NCBI GenBank assembly: GCA_023392515.1
Contig: JAEVYX010000123.1
Coordinates: 1-18,199 of the forward strand
DNA: 18,199 nt
Reading direction: 5' to 3'
Origin: Bacillota bacterium
Lineage (GTDB): Bacteria > Bacillota > Clostridia > Christensenellales > Aristaeellaceae
Both the position numbers and the translations under genes were made by a program. A model generated the notes under the pieces. That model did no database searches. It saw only the letters and a program-made list of their open reading frames with translations, and was not told the DNA's origin. Positions 1-7,571 of the stretch are shown here, in pieces. The number at the start of each line of letters is the position of its first letter. The stretch's first letter is position 1.

Positions 1-1119
1 GACCCCAAGCACCTGCCAGATCCCAATGACATCAAGGCACGGATCAAGAAGCATGAGGATGCGATCCGGGAGATGAAGGAGGCGGGAGAGACACAGCTTC
101 TGTTCACCGACCCGGAAGCCCGGGTAATGCTCACAAAGGATGGCGGGAAGCGAGCTTGTTACAACATCCAGGCAGCAACAGACGCAGAAAGTCACATGAT
201 CCTGGGCTTTAACGTAACCAATGACCGGAATGACATGAACAAGCTGTGCAAGACGGCAGGAATTGCCTTGGAGAACACGGGCAACACATCTGTGGAAGCT
301 GTTGCGGATAAAGGATATTCCTCCTCAAAGGATGTGGAGGAGTGCCTGCTGAATGGGATTGCACCGCAGGTGGGCATGATCTGTGACCGGGAGGAGCGCG
401 TGGTGAATCTCGAATACCGCCCCCAGGAAATCACCGAAGAAAAAAGGGCCAGCCAAAATCCAGAAGACATAAGAGACTGTCTTCATGCGGGCATACTCCC
501 CAAATGCTATGAAAACACGGATATCTCCATTGAACTTGCGCATTAGAGCGTGTTAAGCTGTTTCATCCGGCATGAGGATGGCAGTATTACCTGCCCCATG
601 GGAAAGGTTATGCTCTTTCAGGGAGCAAAGAAGAACGGCATTGTATATGGCAGCAAGGATGCCTGCCGGACCTGCCCCAACCGCTGTACGGACGGAAAAA
701 CATTCAAGACGGTAAAGTTCGGGCCTCAGACGAAATATGTGCCTGTGAAGATGTACGGAAGCCCCCGGTATGCTTTGCAAACCATCCCCGACGTCCTGCA
801 GCCGGATCACTACCATGCTTTTGGAAGGGTCAGCCGTGCTCCCGCCCGGGTCATGATTTATATAAAGAGGAATATGGATAAGCTGAAGGAGCGCTTCCGG
901 GTGTCGGAGCATCCTTTTGGGACAATCAAGTTCTATGACGGTGCATACTTCTTCCTGTGCAAAGGGAAGGAAAAAGTGTCAGCCGAAACCTCGCTGATGT
1001 TTACTTCTTATAACATCCGCCGCGCCATCTCGCTTGCGGGCGGGGTACAAAACCTGATAAGACGAATGACGGCAGCAAAAATGCGATTAAAAATCCAAGG
1101 GATATTTATGCCAATATGA
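1..1119 (+). pseudogene. IS1182-family transposase, partial and interrupted by an in-frame stop
   Basis: The reading frame is open from the first base, so the N-terminus lies outside the window. The first part carries a DDE-transposase-like stretch with ACYNIQAATDAESHMI and VADKGYSS, the second part the CPMGK/CxxCxxxC zinc-ribbon-like stretch, and the end reads SYNIRRAISLAGGVQNLIR; this order is typical of IS1182-type transposases. An amber codon (544-546) splits the frame with no shift: the reading continues directly as SVLSCFIRHEDG. A C-to-T change in a CAG codon would explain it. Near the 3' end the frame ends at 1119, while another frame stays open to 1138 and ends more naturally (DIYANMKELAKG), so a second small indel near 1062-1080 is possible. 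It lies outside the mobile element and is probably inactive. No terminal inverted repeat was recognised. Confidence 0.85.
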
Positions 1120-1154
1120 AGGAATTAGCAAAGGGATAATGCAATTTCATATAA

Positions 1155-1188
1155 AAACAGCCTGTTTTCACTCTAAAACAGGCTGTTT
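1155..1188. terminator. Perfect 14-bp hairpin after the transposase
   Basis: AAACAGCCTGTTTT (1155-1168) pairs exactly with 1175-1188 around the six-base loop CACTCT. The A-rich left and T-rich right ends let it act as an intrinsic terminator in either direction. It lies between the transposase remnant and the tRNA-derived attachment site, in host DNA. Confidence 0.7.
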
Positions 1189-1201
1189 ATGCATAACGAA
1201 A

Positions 1202-1230
1202 ACAAAAATCCGTCTCTTTCGAGACGGATT
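1202..1230 (-). terminator. Displaced original terminator of the tRNA-Leu gene
   Basis: AATCCGTCTC (1207-1216) pairs perfectly with 1221-1230 around TTTC. On the minus strand the stem is followed by TTTTTG (1203-1208), as in an intrinsic terminator. It directly abuts the copy of the tRNA 3' end at 1231. Before insertion it would have stood just after the tRNA-Leu gene; the insertion moved it about 16.8 kb away. Confidence 0.8.
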
Positions 1231-1254
1231 GTGGTGCGATCGACGGGACTTGAA
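1230..1254. repeat. Attachment site, left copy of 25-bp direct repeat
   Basis: These 25 bases are identical to 18073-18097, which form the 3' end of tRNA-Leu(GAG), from the CCA through the acceptor strand into the T-arm. Identity stops at 1255 (TTC here, CCC in the tRNA). This is the expected product of tyrosine-recombinase integration into the 3' end of a tRNA gene. The distance between the copies gives an element of 16,843 bp. Confidence 0.93.
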
Positions 1255-1462
1255 TTCGAGGGTTGCCGTAAAACGATGTAAAACGGTGATAAACCATGTT
1301 TCCAAAAGCATAGGATTATCAACGGTTTCGGGGATTTTCATACAACGATGTACAACTGCGTAAAATTCTATTTGGGGTATGAAATGGGGTAGAAATAATT
1401 TATAAAAATATAAACAATATTGCTAATGGCTTTCTACGGTTCGAATAAAAACACTTGTAATA
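1255..1462. other. Left recombination arm, non-coding
   Basis: No gene was seen here. It contains two direct copies of GTAAAACG ten bases apart (1268-1275, 1278-1285), a TACAACGATGTACAACTGCG stretch near 1341-1360, and a pair of GGGGTA motifs (1374-1379, 1386-1391). Short repeats beside an attachment core are typical of integrase and excisionase binding sites, but the assignment of proteins to sites is inference. Confidence 0.5.
1374..1391 (+). repeat. GGGGTA-N6-GGGGTA motif, left end
   Basis: Two GGGGTA hexamers lie 12 bases apart. The same pair with the same 12-base period and orientation occurs at 17997-18014 near the other end, with different bases between. A direct-oriented motif at both ends of an integrated element is a candidate protein-binding site for recombination. 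Confidence 0.5.
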
Positions 1463-1499
1463 CATACGGTATCTCTTAAAACACTTAAAACACTTAAAA
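1463..1499. repeat. 37-bp terminal inverted repeat, left copy (probable integrase arm sites)
   Basis: The 37 bases are the exact reverse complement of 17892-17928. The unit starts CATACGGTATCTC and then carries three TTAAAA blocks separated by CAC at a nine-base period, so it holds tandem binding-site-like repeats. It lies 208 bp inside the left core; the other copy lies 144 bp inside the right core. Arm-type sites of tyrosine integrases have this layout; binding by the integrase at 1579-2811 is inferred. Confidence 0.75.
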
Positions 1500-1521
1500 G
1501 TAAATACATAATAAAAGGCAC

Positions 1522-1564
1522 AATAAAAAGTGCCCCTTTCTATATTCATCATGAAAGAGGCACT
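1522..1564 (-). terminator. Intrinsic terminator of the repressor-integrase operon
   Basis: On the minus strand AGTGCCTCTTTC pairs with GAAAGGGGCACT (12 positions, one mismatch) around a 12-base loop, followed by TTTTATT. It lies 14 bp after the integrase stop codon, on the strand that carries that gene. Confidence 0.85.
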
Positions 1565-1578
1565 CTATTTGATTTGCA

Positions 1579-2811
1579 TTATTTGTTCAGCCCGCTTATG
1601 AAGGCTTCCATCCTGGCAGCGGATTCCTTACGCATTTCCTCCGTAACATGTGCATAAGTGTCCATTGTAAAGGCGGCTGTATGGTGCCCTAAGGCTTCCT
1701 GTACGCTCTTAATGCTATCTCCCGCCCGAAGTGCGGCAACGGCGTAGCTGTGCCGCAAATCATGAAAACGTCTGGGCTGGATGCCGGCCTTCTCCTGCAG
1801 TTTTTTGAACCATGTCAAAGCAACCTGATAGGATAAATGTCTACCTGTTTCGCTTCTAAAAACATAATCGGTTCTATCTTCCCATAGTGGGCCGATGTAT
1901 AACTTTTGGGCAAGCTGTGCCTTTCTGTGCTCTTTGAGAGTTTCCATAACAAACGGTGCGGGCGTGATCGTCCGGGGCTTGTCGTTCTTGAGGGGCCCGA
2001 ACTTAAATTCGTCGCCCTTCTTCCTGGGCCGGAGGAGTTGCCGATCAATACGAATTGTGCCTCGCTTGAAGTCCACCCGGTCCCAGGTAAGCCCCAGCAA
2101 TTCCCCTTCGCGCATACCGGTGAACACTGCAACCTTATACAATGCTTCCAATGGATGGCCAGCAATTGCCTTGAGGAAGGCCCCTATTTCCGCATTGTCC
2201 AAGGGATGTATTTCTGCTTTTTCTACACGGGGAAGTGTGCATATTTCTGAGGGGTTTGAACGGATATAACCGAGCAGAACCGCTTGCTGTAAGGCACGAT
2301 GCAGGCAGCCGTGAATGTTGCGGATGGTCTTAGGGGAAAGGGGCTTTGACGTCGGATGGGCGGCCTTATCATCTGCTTTTGGTTTAGTGGTTTTTTCATC
2401 CTTGGGGATTATCCGGCCATTTCTTTTTAGATCGTTATACAGCTTTTGAATTGCCGGCGGCTGGAGTTTTTGAAGCAGCACCGCGCCTATGGCCGGCTTA
2501 ATGTACAGATCAATGTCTTGTTCATATTTTGCCGCTGTGGCGGGCTTGACGTTGCCAACATACTCCGCAAGCCAAACGCCAAGCCATTGGCTAACAGTGA
2601 TACGGGAAGGCTCGATAAAGGTGCCTGTATCGACCTGCGCCATTGCCTGTGTAAGAGCCTTTCTTACTACCGCCTCCGTTTCTCCATATATAGAGCGGCG
2701 ATCCGGCTTATTTGTGCCAGGATCACGGCCAGTAGAATAACGGGCCTCCCATGTTCCATCTTTACGCTGCCGGATGGACCCAGCACCATTTGCGTTACGC
2801 TTGCGGGGCAT
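1579..2811 (-). CDS. int: Tyrosine recombinase (phage-type integrase)
   Basis: This 410-residue protein would insert and excise the element at the tRNA-Leu 3' end. The N-terminal 60 residues (SIRQRKDGTWEARYSTG) look like an AP2-type arm-binding domain, followed by a SAM-like core-binding domain (about 70-190, TVSQWLGVWLAEY) and the catalytic domain. Catalytic residues are visible: Arg in TGMREGELLGL, the HDLRHS box, GHH, and the nucleophile Tyr in DTYAHV. The ATG at 2811 is chosen because AGGAGG stands eight bases before it; an upstream in-frame GTG (2820) overlaps that site. The gene follows the repressor by 12 bases and is probably co-transcribed with it. It lies next to the left attachment site, away from the intact tRNA. 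Confidence 0.95.
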   Translation of the reverse strand: MPRKRNANGAGSIRQRKDGTWEARYSTGRDPGTNKPDRRSIYGETEAVVRKALTQAMAQVDTGTFIEPSRITVSQWLGVWLAEYVGNVKPATAAKYEQDIDLYIKPAIGAVLLQKLQPPAIQKLYNDLKRNGRIIPKDEKTTKPKADDKAAHPTSKPLSPKTIRNIHGCLHRALQQAVLLGYIRSNPSEICTLPRVEKAEIHPLDNAEIGAFLKAIAGHPLEALYKVAVFTGMREGELLGLTWDRVDFKRGTIRIDRQLLRPRKKGDEFKFGPLKNDKPRTITPAPFVMETLKEHRKAQLAQKLYIGPLWEDRTDYVFRSETGRHLSYQVALTWFKKLQEKAGIQPRRFHDLRHSYAVAALRAGDSIKSVQEALGHHTAAFTMDTYAHVTEEMRKESAARMEAFISGLNK

Positions 2812-2823
2812 AAGTATCACCTC

Positions 2824-3501
2824 CTAATCTTGGATCATTGATGAAAGGCGATCTATTTTGCTTTCAGTGACAAGTAAATCTTCAAGTTTTTCTTGTACCT
2901 CTAAAAGTGCAACGCGTTTATGTTTTTTCTCATTCATAACCTCCATCATACGCAAAGGACCGAAAGGTGTTGGCGCATCTTCGCCCCAAACAATCTCTTC
3001 AGGATTGGCGCAATTCCTTTGGTATCGATAAATAGAGTAGTACGGAAGATTGTTACCTTCATTTTCCTCCCTATCAAAAGAAAAATAAAGGTACCTAGCG
3101 ATTGCTCCCAGTGTAAAACGTTCTTCAAGTAATGCGTTTATTGTTAGTGTGATATAGTTCGCTTTTTCACTCTTATAACAAGAGGTTAATGCCTCAATTG
3201 CTGCTTCGCTTAATCCTGTTAATGCGTGTACCGCAATATCATCAAGTCTAGGAGAAGGTATATCTGTCCTTCCAAGCAGGTAATCAGTTGAAACGTTGAA
3301 AAACTCTGCTATTTTTATCAGAGTTTCCGCGTCCGGGGTACGAGTGCCCTTTTCATAATTTAAGACCGACAACCTTGTTATGCCTAGCTCTTGTGCTAAA
3401 TCATCCTGCGACATTGCCGATTTAACACTTGAATTATTATAAACATAGTCCTTCTTTTTTTCACGCAGCTCCCGCATTCTTTCGCCCAACACCGTCAACA
3501 T
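2824..3501 (-). CDS. XRE-family transcriptional repressor (Cro/CI- or Stl-like role)
   Basis: The 225-residue protein has an N-terminal XRE helix-turn-helix (SQDDLAQELGITRLSVLNYEKGTRTPDAETLIKIAEFF, residues about 30-68, given in two overlapping parts: SQDDLAQELGITRLSVLNYE and KGTRTPDAETLIKIAEFF), followed by STDYLLGRTD, the usual end of such a domain. The remaining 140 residues are unrecognised and may serve dimerisation or induction. GGAGG lies eight bases before the ATG. Its stop codon lies inside the integrase ribosome binding site region. It diverges from the plus-strand run across 3502-3733, the classic layout of a lysogeny-type switch. Which inducer relieves it (SOS or a helper-phage protein) cannot be read from the sequence; no peptidase domain of the LexA type was recognised. 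Confidence 0.9.
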   Translation of the reverse strand: MLTVLGERMRELREKKKDYVYNNSSVKSAMSQDDLAQELGITRLSVLNYEKGTRTPDAETLIKIAEFFNVSTDYLLGRTDIPSPRLDDIAVHALTGLSEAAIEALTSCYKSEKANYITLTINALLEERFTLGAIARYLYFSFDREENEGNNLPYYSIYRYQRNCANPEEIVWGEDAPTPFGPLRMMEVMNEKKHKRVALLEVQEKLEDLLVTESKIDRLSSMIQD

Positions 3502-3534
3502 GACGATACCTCCTCAGATTTTTTCGCTAATGAA

Positions 3535-3563
3535 ATTATAAACCCTATTGTATTCGATTGCAA
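3535..3563 (-). promoter_or_regulatory. Promoter of the repressor-integrase operon
   Basis: On the minus strand TTGCAA (3558-3563) and TATAAT (3535-3540) are separated by 17 bases, a good housekeeping-sigma promoter. The repressor ATG lies 34 bases further on, at 3501. Confidence 0.75.
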
Positions 3564-3590
3564 GCAAAAAAAAATATTTGTATAAATGTG

Positions 3591-3619
3591 TTGACATGTA
3601 CTCAAATGTATACTATAAT
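3591..3619 (+). promoter_or_regulatory. Main rightward promoter of the element
   Basis: TTGACA (3591-3596) and TATAAT (3614-3619) are separated by 17 bases, a full consensus promoter. It diverges from the repressor promoter. The hexamer AAATGT occurs at 3584 and again at 3604 inside the spacer, and the spacer contains ACATGTAC, so repressor operators probably overlap it; the exact operator is not resolved. Confidence 0.85.
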
Positions 3620-3727
3620 ACGTGTGTGGTTAACAAACAACAACGGTTGCCCGGAAGGGCGAAGCCGGATCACCCAAAAATCCAAAGAAGGATTCAAGGG
3701 GCGTGTTGAAGGTGCGCAAAACGAGAG
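3620..3727 (+). other. Untranslated leader with two small hairpins
   Basis: The leader holds GCCC-GGAA-GGGC (3649-3660) and AATCC-AAAGAA-GGATT (3679-3694). Both are short, and no known riboswitch was recognised. Confidence 0.4.
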
Positions 3728-3733
3728 GTGGTG

Positions 3734-3928
3734 ATGGAGGCGTCGGTGAGCAGCAAGGCAAAACGGAAACAGCGCAGACGGGAATACAGGTTGGAAAGAG
3801 AACTGGACGAGAAAACGCCGTTCTATTTGAGGGTCAGCCTGACGGAATTTAAGAACTCAGGAACATCGTCCGTCGAGCGAATCGCAGCCATAAGGAACGG
3901 GCTAAAACAAACAACGACAAGGCCTTGA
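3734..3928 (+). CDS. Small basic protein of unknown function
   Basis: This 64-residue protein is the first gene after the rightward promoter. The N-terminal half is very basic (SKAKRKQRRREYRLERELDE) and could contact nucleic acid; the rest (PFYLRVSLTEFKNSG, SVERIAAIRNGLKQ) shows no known domain to me. The ATG at 3734 follows AGAGG by five bases; in-frame GTG codons at 3728 and 3731 are alternatives. The stop codon is inside the left arm of a terminator hairpin, so the gene ends exactly where early transcription may be attenuated. In this place phage islands often have small regulators, but no specific function is claimed. Confidence 0.6.
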   Translation: MEASVSSKAKRKQRRREYRLERELDEKTPFYLRVSLTEFKNSGTSSVERIAAIRNGLKQTTTRP

Positions 3929-3951
3929 GGGAGAGATCCCCAGGGCTTTTT
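3922..3951 (+). terminator. Attenuator-like terminator between the leader gene and xis
   Basis: GCCTTG-A-GGGA pairs with TCCC-CAGGGC (ten pairs, one bulged A, GAGA loop) followed by TTTTT. It stands directly before the excisionase gene, so readthrough or antitermination may set how much of the downstream run is transcribed. Confidence 0.7.
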
Positions 3952-3973
3952 ACATGAAGAAAGGGGTTAAGCC

Positions 3974-4189
3974 ATGGAAAAAACAAAATTCACAACCAGC
4001 GAACTTAACGACAGAGTCACATTTTCCGTTGACGAGCTTGCGACCGTCCTACATATCTCCAGGCCGCTGGCATACCAGCTTGCTCATTCCGAAAATTTTC
4101 CATGCATCCGGGTGGGAAAGAGAATGCTTGTTTTGGCGGATGCTTTCCGCACATGGTTATCTGCGCAGGCGGAGAGCCGGGAGGCTTAA
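3974..4189 (+). CDS. xis: Excisionase-type helix-turn-helix protein
   Basis: This 71-residue protein has a MerR/AlpA-like winged helix-turn-helix of the excisionase type: FSVDELATVLHISRPLAYQL followed by FPCIRVGKRMLVLADAFRTWL, where a wing is followed by the terminal helix. Such proteins bend DNA at attachment sites and steer the integrase to excision; some also regulate transcription. AAGGGG precedes the ATG by seven bases. It is the first gene after the attenuator and lies one base before the primase-like gene. Divergence from int and repressor is as in phage islands. Excisionase as opposed to regulator is inferred from size and position. Confidence 0.8.
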   Translation: MEKTKFTTSELNDRVTFSVDELATVLHISRPLAYQLAHSENFPCIRVGKRMLVLADAFRTWLSAQAESREA

Positions 4190-4190
4190 T

Positions 4191-4739
4191 ATGTCGGTTT
4201 TTGACGCCTGCCGGAAGATCACAGCCGCCCAGGTTGCCCGGCGTGCCGGAATGCAGCTAAAGAAGCGCGGCGGCAAATGGTGGGCACCTTGCCCCAAACA
4301 TGCAGACAAGACACCATCCCTTATGTTCGACGATAAAGGGCGCATGTTTTGTTTTTCATGTGGATTATCAGGATCGTCTGCCGACCTTTACGCGGCAATT
4401 TATCATGTAACTCCTTATGAGGCTGCAAGGGCGCTGACAGCAGAATATGGCCTAGACCCTTCCAATTATATTCCCCCGCCACCCAGGCCGGAGGTTGAAC
4501 TTGCCCGCCGGGTGGACGAGTGGAAGCGGGAATGGTGGAATTTCTTTTGTGATCTCAAGCACACCGCCGGCGAGGCTCTAAACCTCAGGGGATTAACTTG
4601 GGATGATCCCTTTTTAGCGGAAGCGCTAGAGGCAAGGGAGCTGGCAGAACGTGGCCTGGACACTTTACAACGGGCATCACCGGAGGAATTGCTCGAGATG
4701 GCCTCCGAGATCGGGAGGATACAGGATGCAGGAAAGTGA
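4191..4739 (+). CDS. CHC2 zinc-finger protein, primase-like
   Basis: The 182-residue protein carries the CHC2-type DNA-primase zinc finger near residues 30-65: CPKH and, after TPSLMFDDKGRMF, CFSCG, giving a Cys-x2-His / Cys-x2-Cys set. The C-terminal half is charged and helical (EVELARRVDEWKREWW, ALEARELAERGLD). The toprim catalytic domain of full primases is missing, so it probably works with the next protein in replication of the excised element. The start is the ATG at 4191, with GGGAGG six bases before it and the excisionase stop one base before it; a longer open frame upstream overlaps xis and is not used. It overlaps the next gene by 14 bases. Confidence 0.85.
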   Translation: MSVFDACRKITAAQVARRAGMQLKKRGGKWWAPCPKHADKTPSLMFDDKGRMFCFSCGLSGSSADLYAAIYHVTPYEAARALTAEYGLDPSNYIPPPPRPEVELARRVDEWKREWWNFFCDLKHTAGEALNLRGLTWDDPFLAEALEARELAERGLDTLQRASPEELLEMASEIGRIQDAGK

Positions 4740-6225
4740 TTATGCTGATCTAGTTAATACGCCTGAAGCACAAAAGCTGCTTGGGACAGAATGGGGCCCA
4801 TTGCCCATACCTGCCGCCTGTCCTCCATTTCCGGTTACAGCGCTCCCTTCACCTGCGCGGGAGATGGTGGAGGCGGCAGCAGAAGCTTTCCAAGTTGATG
4901 CCGGCATGCCCGGATGTTTTATCCTGACAGCTCCATCAATAGCTGCTTTGGGGCATGTATATATTTGTGTAAAAGAGGGGTATAACGAGCCCCTACAACT
5001 ATATGTAGTGGTATCTGCCTTACCGTCCGAACGAAAAAGCCCTGTTCTGTCGGCGATCCTAGCGCCGATAAGGTTATTCATTAAGAATCATAATGAAGTG
5101 CATGCATCCGAAGTCGCAGCAAACCAATCAAAGCGTGCAATTCTTCGAAAAAAATGGGAGAAAGCCATCGGTAGAGGAAATGAGGAAGAGGCTACGCAAC
5201 TGGCGGAGGAACTGCAAGCAATGCCGGACCTGCGCCCTCTTGAACTTCTGCTAACCGATTCCACACCGGAGGCGCTTGCAAAGGCTATGGGGCGCAATAA
5301 TGGCCGGATGGGTTTTGCCTCTGGGGAGGGCGGTTTATTCAATGTGTTGGCCGGTGCCTACAGCGATCAGGTGAATTTGGATGTTATTCTGCAAGGGTAT
5401 TCAGGCGAAGCCGTAGCGATCGAGCGTGTAAGCCGTGAACCGGTCCGAATAGAGCATGCTGCACTTGCTGTCGTGCTGGCCGTACAGCCGCAAGTGCTGG
5501 ACAAATTTCTTACCAATGGAGTTATGTTGGAACGCGGCTTGGCTGCCCGCTTTATGTATTCACAACCGCCCTCCAAGCTGGGAATCCGTTTAATTCGGGA
5601 CGCTAAGCCCATTCCCTCAGTGGTATCCCTGGCATACGAGCGCCGCATGCATCAACTGACAGCCTTTCAGGCAAGCGAAAAAGTGCATCAGCTTTCATTC
5701 TCCACCGAAGCTATGGAAATTTATTACCGCTGGGCGGAAGAAGTAGAAAGCCGTATCGGTGGCGAATGGGCCGGCATTGCAAATGGCTGGGAGGGTAAGT
5801 TGGTGGGCAACACCGTGCGCCTGGCAGGAGCGGTTAAGCTGCTGGATGATCCTGATCCGACGCATGCCATCACAGGCTTGCATTTCTCCTCTGCCGTGGA
5901 ACTAGCCCGGTACTTTATTGCACAAGCCCTTCACATTACCGGCAAAGACTTGGGGCTTGCTCCTGATACCCGAGAAGTGTTGGAAGAAATCAAAAAGCAA
6001 GGGAAACCAACCGTAAGGGCATACGACCTGCGGCAAAAGCTTCGCTTTCGCAAGCGGTTTGAAAGGGAAGGCAGTGTTAATGCTGCCTTGCTGGAACTGG
6101 AGCGTTTCGGATATATCAGGCAGGGCTTGCCGCCTGAATGGAATGGCGTAGGCCGGCCGCCGGAAGCACTTTGGGAAGTTCACCCCGATTTACTAATCAA
6201 ACGTCCGGAGGTGGAAGTGATATGA
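4726..6225 (+). CDS. DUF3987-family protein (helicase/primase-like replication protein)
   Basis: The 499-residue protein matches the DUF3987 pattern: LPSERKSPVLSAILAPI (about 100-116) at the place of a degenerate P-loop, then a helical insert, LLLTDSTPEALAKAMGRNNG, FASGEGGLFNVLAGAYS, and ERGLAARFMYSQPP. The C-terminus looks like a winged helix (REVLEEIKKQGKPTVRAYDL and LELERFGYIRQG). Proteins of this family stand beside primase zinc fingers in phages and genomic islands and are thought to act as helicase or primase-helicase. GGGAGG precedes the ATG at 4726 by seven bases; start and stop overlap both neighbours, so it is translationally coupled. It most likely provides autonomous replication after excision; no origin was identified with certainty. 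Confidence 0.85.
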   Translation: MQESDYADLVNTPEAQKLLGTEWGPLPIPAACPPFPVTALPSPAREMVEAAAEAFQVDAGMPGCFILTAPSIAALGHVYICVKEGYNEPLQLYVVVSALPSERKSPVLSAILAPIRLFIKNHNEVHASEVAANQSKRAILRKKWEKAIGRGNEEEATQLAEELQAMPDLRPLELLLTDSTPEALAKAMGRNNGRMGFASGEGGLFNVLAGAYSDQVNLDVILQGYSGEAVAIERVSREPVRIEHAALAVVLAVQPQVLDKFLTNGVMLERGLAARFMYSQPPSKLGIRLIRDAKPIPSVVSLAYERRMHQLTAFQASEKVHQLSFSTEAMEIYYRWAEEVESRIGGEWAGIANGWEGKLVGNTVRLAGAVKLLDDPDPTHAITGLHFSSAVELARYFIAQALHITGKDLGLAPDTREVLEEIKKQGKPTVRAYDLRQKLRFRKRFEREGSVNAALLELERFGYIRQGLPPEWNGVGRPPEALWEVHPDLLIKRPEVEVI

Positions 6226-6626
6226 CAGGAGCACAGGCCATGCTTGCATTGGAAACATTCGGGTATAGCTTCTCCTTACAATCAGACGGAATGATTAGGG
6301 CAGTAAAACCAGCAAGTCCTCCATCAGATGCACATCAGCTTATGAATGATTTAAAAGCGGACAAGCCCGCCGCCGTTCACCTTCTTCAGCAAAGAGCTCA
6401 GGGCGCGACCATAGCCGTTATGGACGATCAAATCACCAAATCAACAGATTACCGGGACATAAAGCCCCTGAAATTCGCCCAGGCTGCCGGGGAAATCGAT
6501 GTTAAGCAGGTTACATACCACCGCAGTACAGGCATCATTGAAGCCATATGGCGGCCCCTGGTGCCACTTCCTTTCCTGGACCTGGACAAGTACAGGAAGA
6601 TGAATTTGCCGCCGGAGGGCGGATAG
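6222..6626 (+). CDS. Unknown protein coupled to the DUF3987 gene
   Basis: This 134-residue protein starts in an ATGA overlap with the DUF3987 stop, preceded by GGAGGTGG. The first half (AMLALETFGYSFSLQSDGMI, MNDLKADKPAAVHLLQQRA) looks helical and resembles the small acidic TubC-like N-terminal segments found beside replication proteins, but this is only an impression. The C-terminal part has YHRSTGIIEAIWRPLVPLPF. I do not recognise a family. Tight coupling suggests a role in the replication module. Confidence 0.75.
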   Translation: MTGAQAMLALETFGYSFSLQSDGMIRAVKPASPPSDAHQLMNDLKADKPAAVHLLQQRAQGATIAVMDDQITKSTDYRDIKPLKFAQAAGEIDVKQVTYHRSTGIIEAIWRPLVPLPFLDLDKYRKMNLPPEGG

Positions 6627-6715
6627 GCGCGAAAAGAGATCAATACGAAGACAACACGCTGCCGGACGAAAGACAGCCAATCAAAAAAAACATATGAAAG
6701 TGAAGGGGAAAACAC

Positions 6716-7252
6716 ATGAAAAGCAATCAGGAAAAATCTTTGGAATACCTTGCGGAACTGAAAAATATCGAGAACACTTATGAATCACTGATGGCGAGAA
6801 AACAGGACGCAGCGGAGAGGGCGGCGCAGCTGCAGGCTGATAAAAAGAAACTGTTGCTCAAACTGTCAGCAAGCACAGCACAGGCTGAGATCACCAGGAT
6901 CACGAAGGAAGTTGCAGAAATCAATCTGGAAATCGATGTGCAAAGCGCTGTGGCCAACAGCGATATTTCATCGGAAATCAGCCGCATGTTGGGGCAGATT
7001 GCAGGAGCCAGTGAGAAATCCTTTAAGGAGTATAAATCGCTGGAAAAGCAGGCCATTGCTGAGCGGGAAGCAATTCGAAAAAAGGCTATCGATGATACAG
7101 CGGAAATTGAGAGGCAGCTTCGGGCGCACCCGTATCATAGGGCTTGCAGACTAAGGGAATCCATAGATGATTGCGCCATGCCTAAATCAGCAAGGCCCGG
7201 CCCGCAGCAGGGCGGAGAACACTGGCAAACCGGCATCGGGTGGACGGAGTGA
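6716..7252 (+). CDS. Coiled-coil protein of unknown function
   Basis: Residues about 5-140 of this 178-residue protein are almost continuously helical with heptad-like spacing and many Lys, Glu, Gln and Ala (for example SLEYLAELKNIENTYESLMA and LEKQAIAEREAIRKKA). The last 40 residues are Pro/Gly/Arg-rich and contain two Cys (HRACRLRESIDDC). There is no signal peptide or membrane helix. AAGGGG stands seven bases before the ATG. An 89-base gap precedes it and the next gene starts four bases after it. It could be a scaffold- or adaptor-like protein; no function can be assigned. Confidence 0.75.
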   Translation: MKSNQEKSLEYLAELKNIENTYESLMARKQDAAERAAQLQADKKKLLLKLSASTAQAEITRITKEVAEINLEIDVQSAVANSDISSEISRMLGQIAGASEKSFKEYKSLEKQAIAEREAIRKKAIDDTAEIERQLRAHPYHRACRLRESIDDCAMPKSARPGPQQGGEHWQTGIGWTE

Positions 7253-7256
7253 CAAT

Positions 7257-7556
7257 ATGGTCATAAACACAACCATCACAAGCCGCAGGCCCAGGCCGGA
7301 CCCGAACAGCGGCATAAACAACCCGGGAGAATTTGACCGGCTATTACCAGACGAAAAGCGGGCCGTATTGAAGGAGATCAGCGCTATGATAGAGCCTGCA
7401 GGCAAGGTGCTGCCATTTCAAAGCACGTACAGCCTGAAGCACCGGCTTTCAATGTATATCACCAACGGGGCCATAAAAGGCGCATGCCTGGCGCTGGGCT
7501 TCCGCGTTGTGGATGAAAGCCGGCTAAACTGGCAGCTTTATGCCAGGTTGAAATAA
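7257..7556 (+). CDS. Small unknown protein
   Basis: This protein has 99 residues, with GGAG seven bases before the ATG and only four bases after the coiled-coil gene. A Pro/Arg-rich N-terminus (SRRPRPDPNSGINNPGEF) precedes a helical region (DEKRAVLKEISAMI) and a conserved-looking end, TYSLKHRLSMYITNGAIKGA, then CLALGFRVVDESRLNWQLYA. The end suggests a helix-turn-helix-like fold of the kind seen in small plasmid and phage proteins, but I cannot name a family. It is followed by the hairpin region that precedes the sigma factor. Confidence 0.7.
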   Translation: MVINTTITSRRPRPDPNSGINNPGEFDRLLPDEKRAVLKEISAMIEPAGKVLPFQSTYSLKHRLSMYITNGAIKGACLALGFRVVDESRLNWQLYARLK

Positions 7557-7571
7557 AAAGGACCGCGCATT

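Noticed and set aside
544..546. TAG as a pyrrolysine or other sense codon
   Set aside because: No pyl gene is present in the window, the gene is an insertion-sequence remnant, and a simple point mutation explains the stop.
1139..1363. Plus-strand frame of 74 codons across the left attachment site
   Set aside because: It runs through two terminator hairpins and the attachment core, with no ribosome binding site.
3954..4190. Longer N-terminus for the CHC2 protein, starting at 3954
   Set aside because: It overlaps the excisionase gene in another frame and has no good ribosome binding site; the ATG at 4191 has GGGAGG six bases before it and starts the conserved protein.
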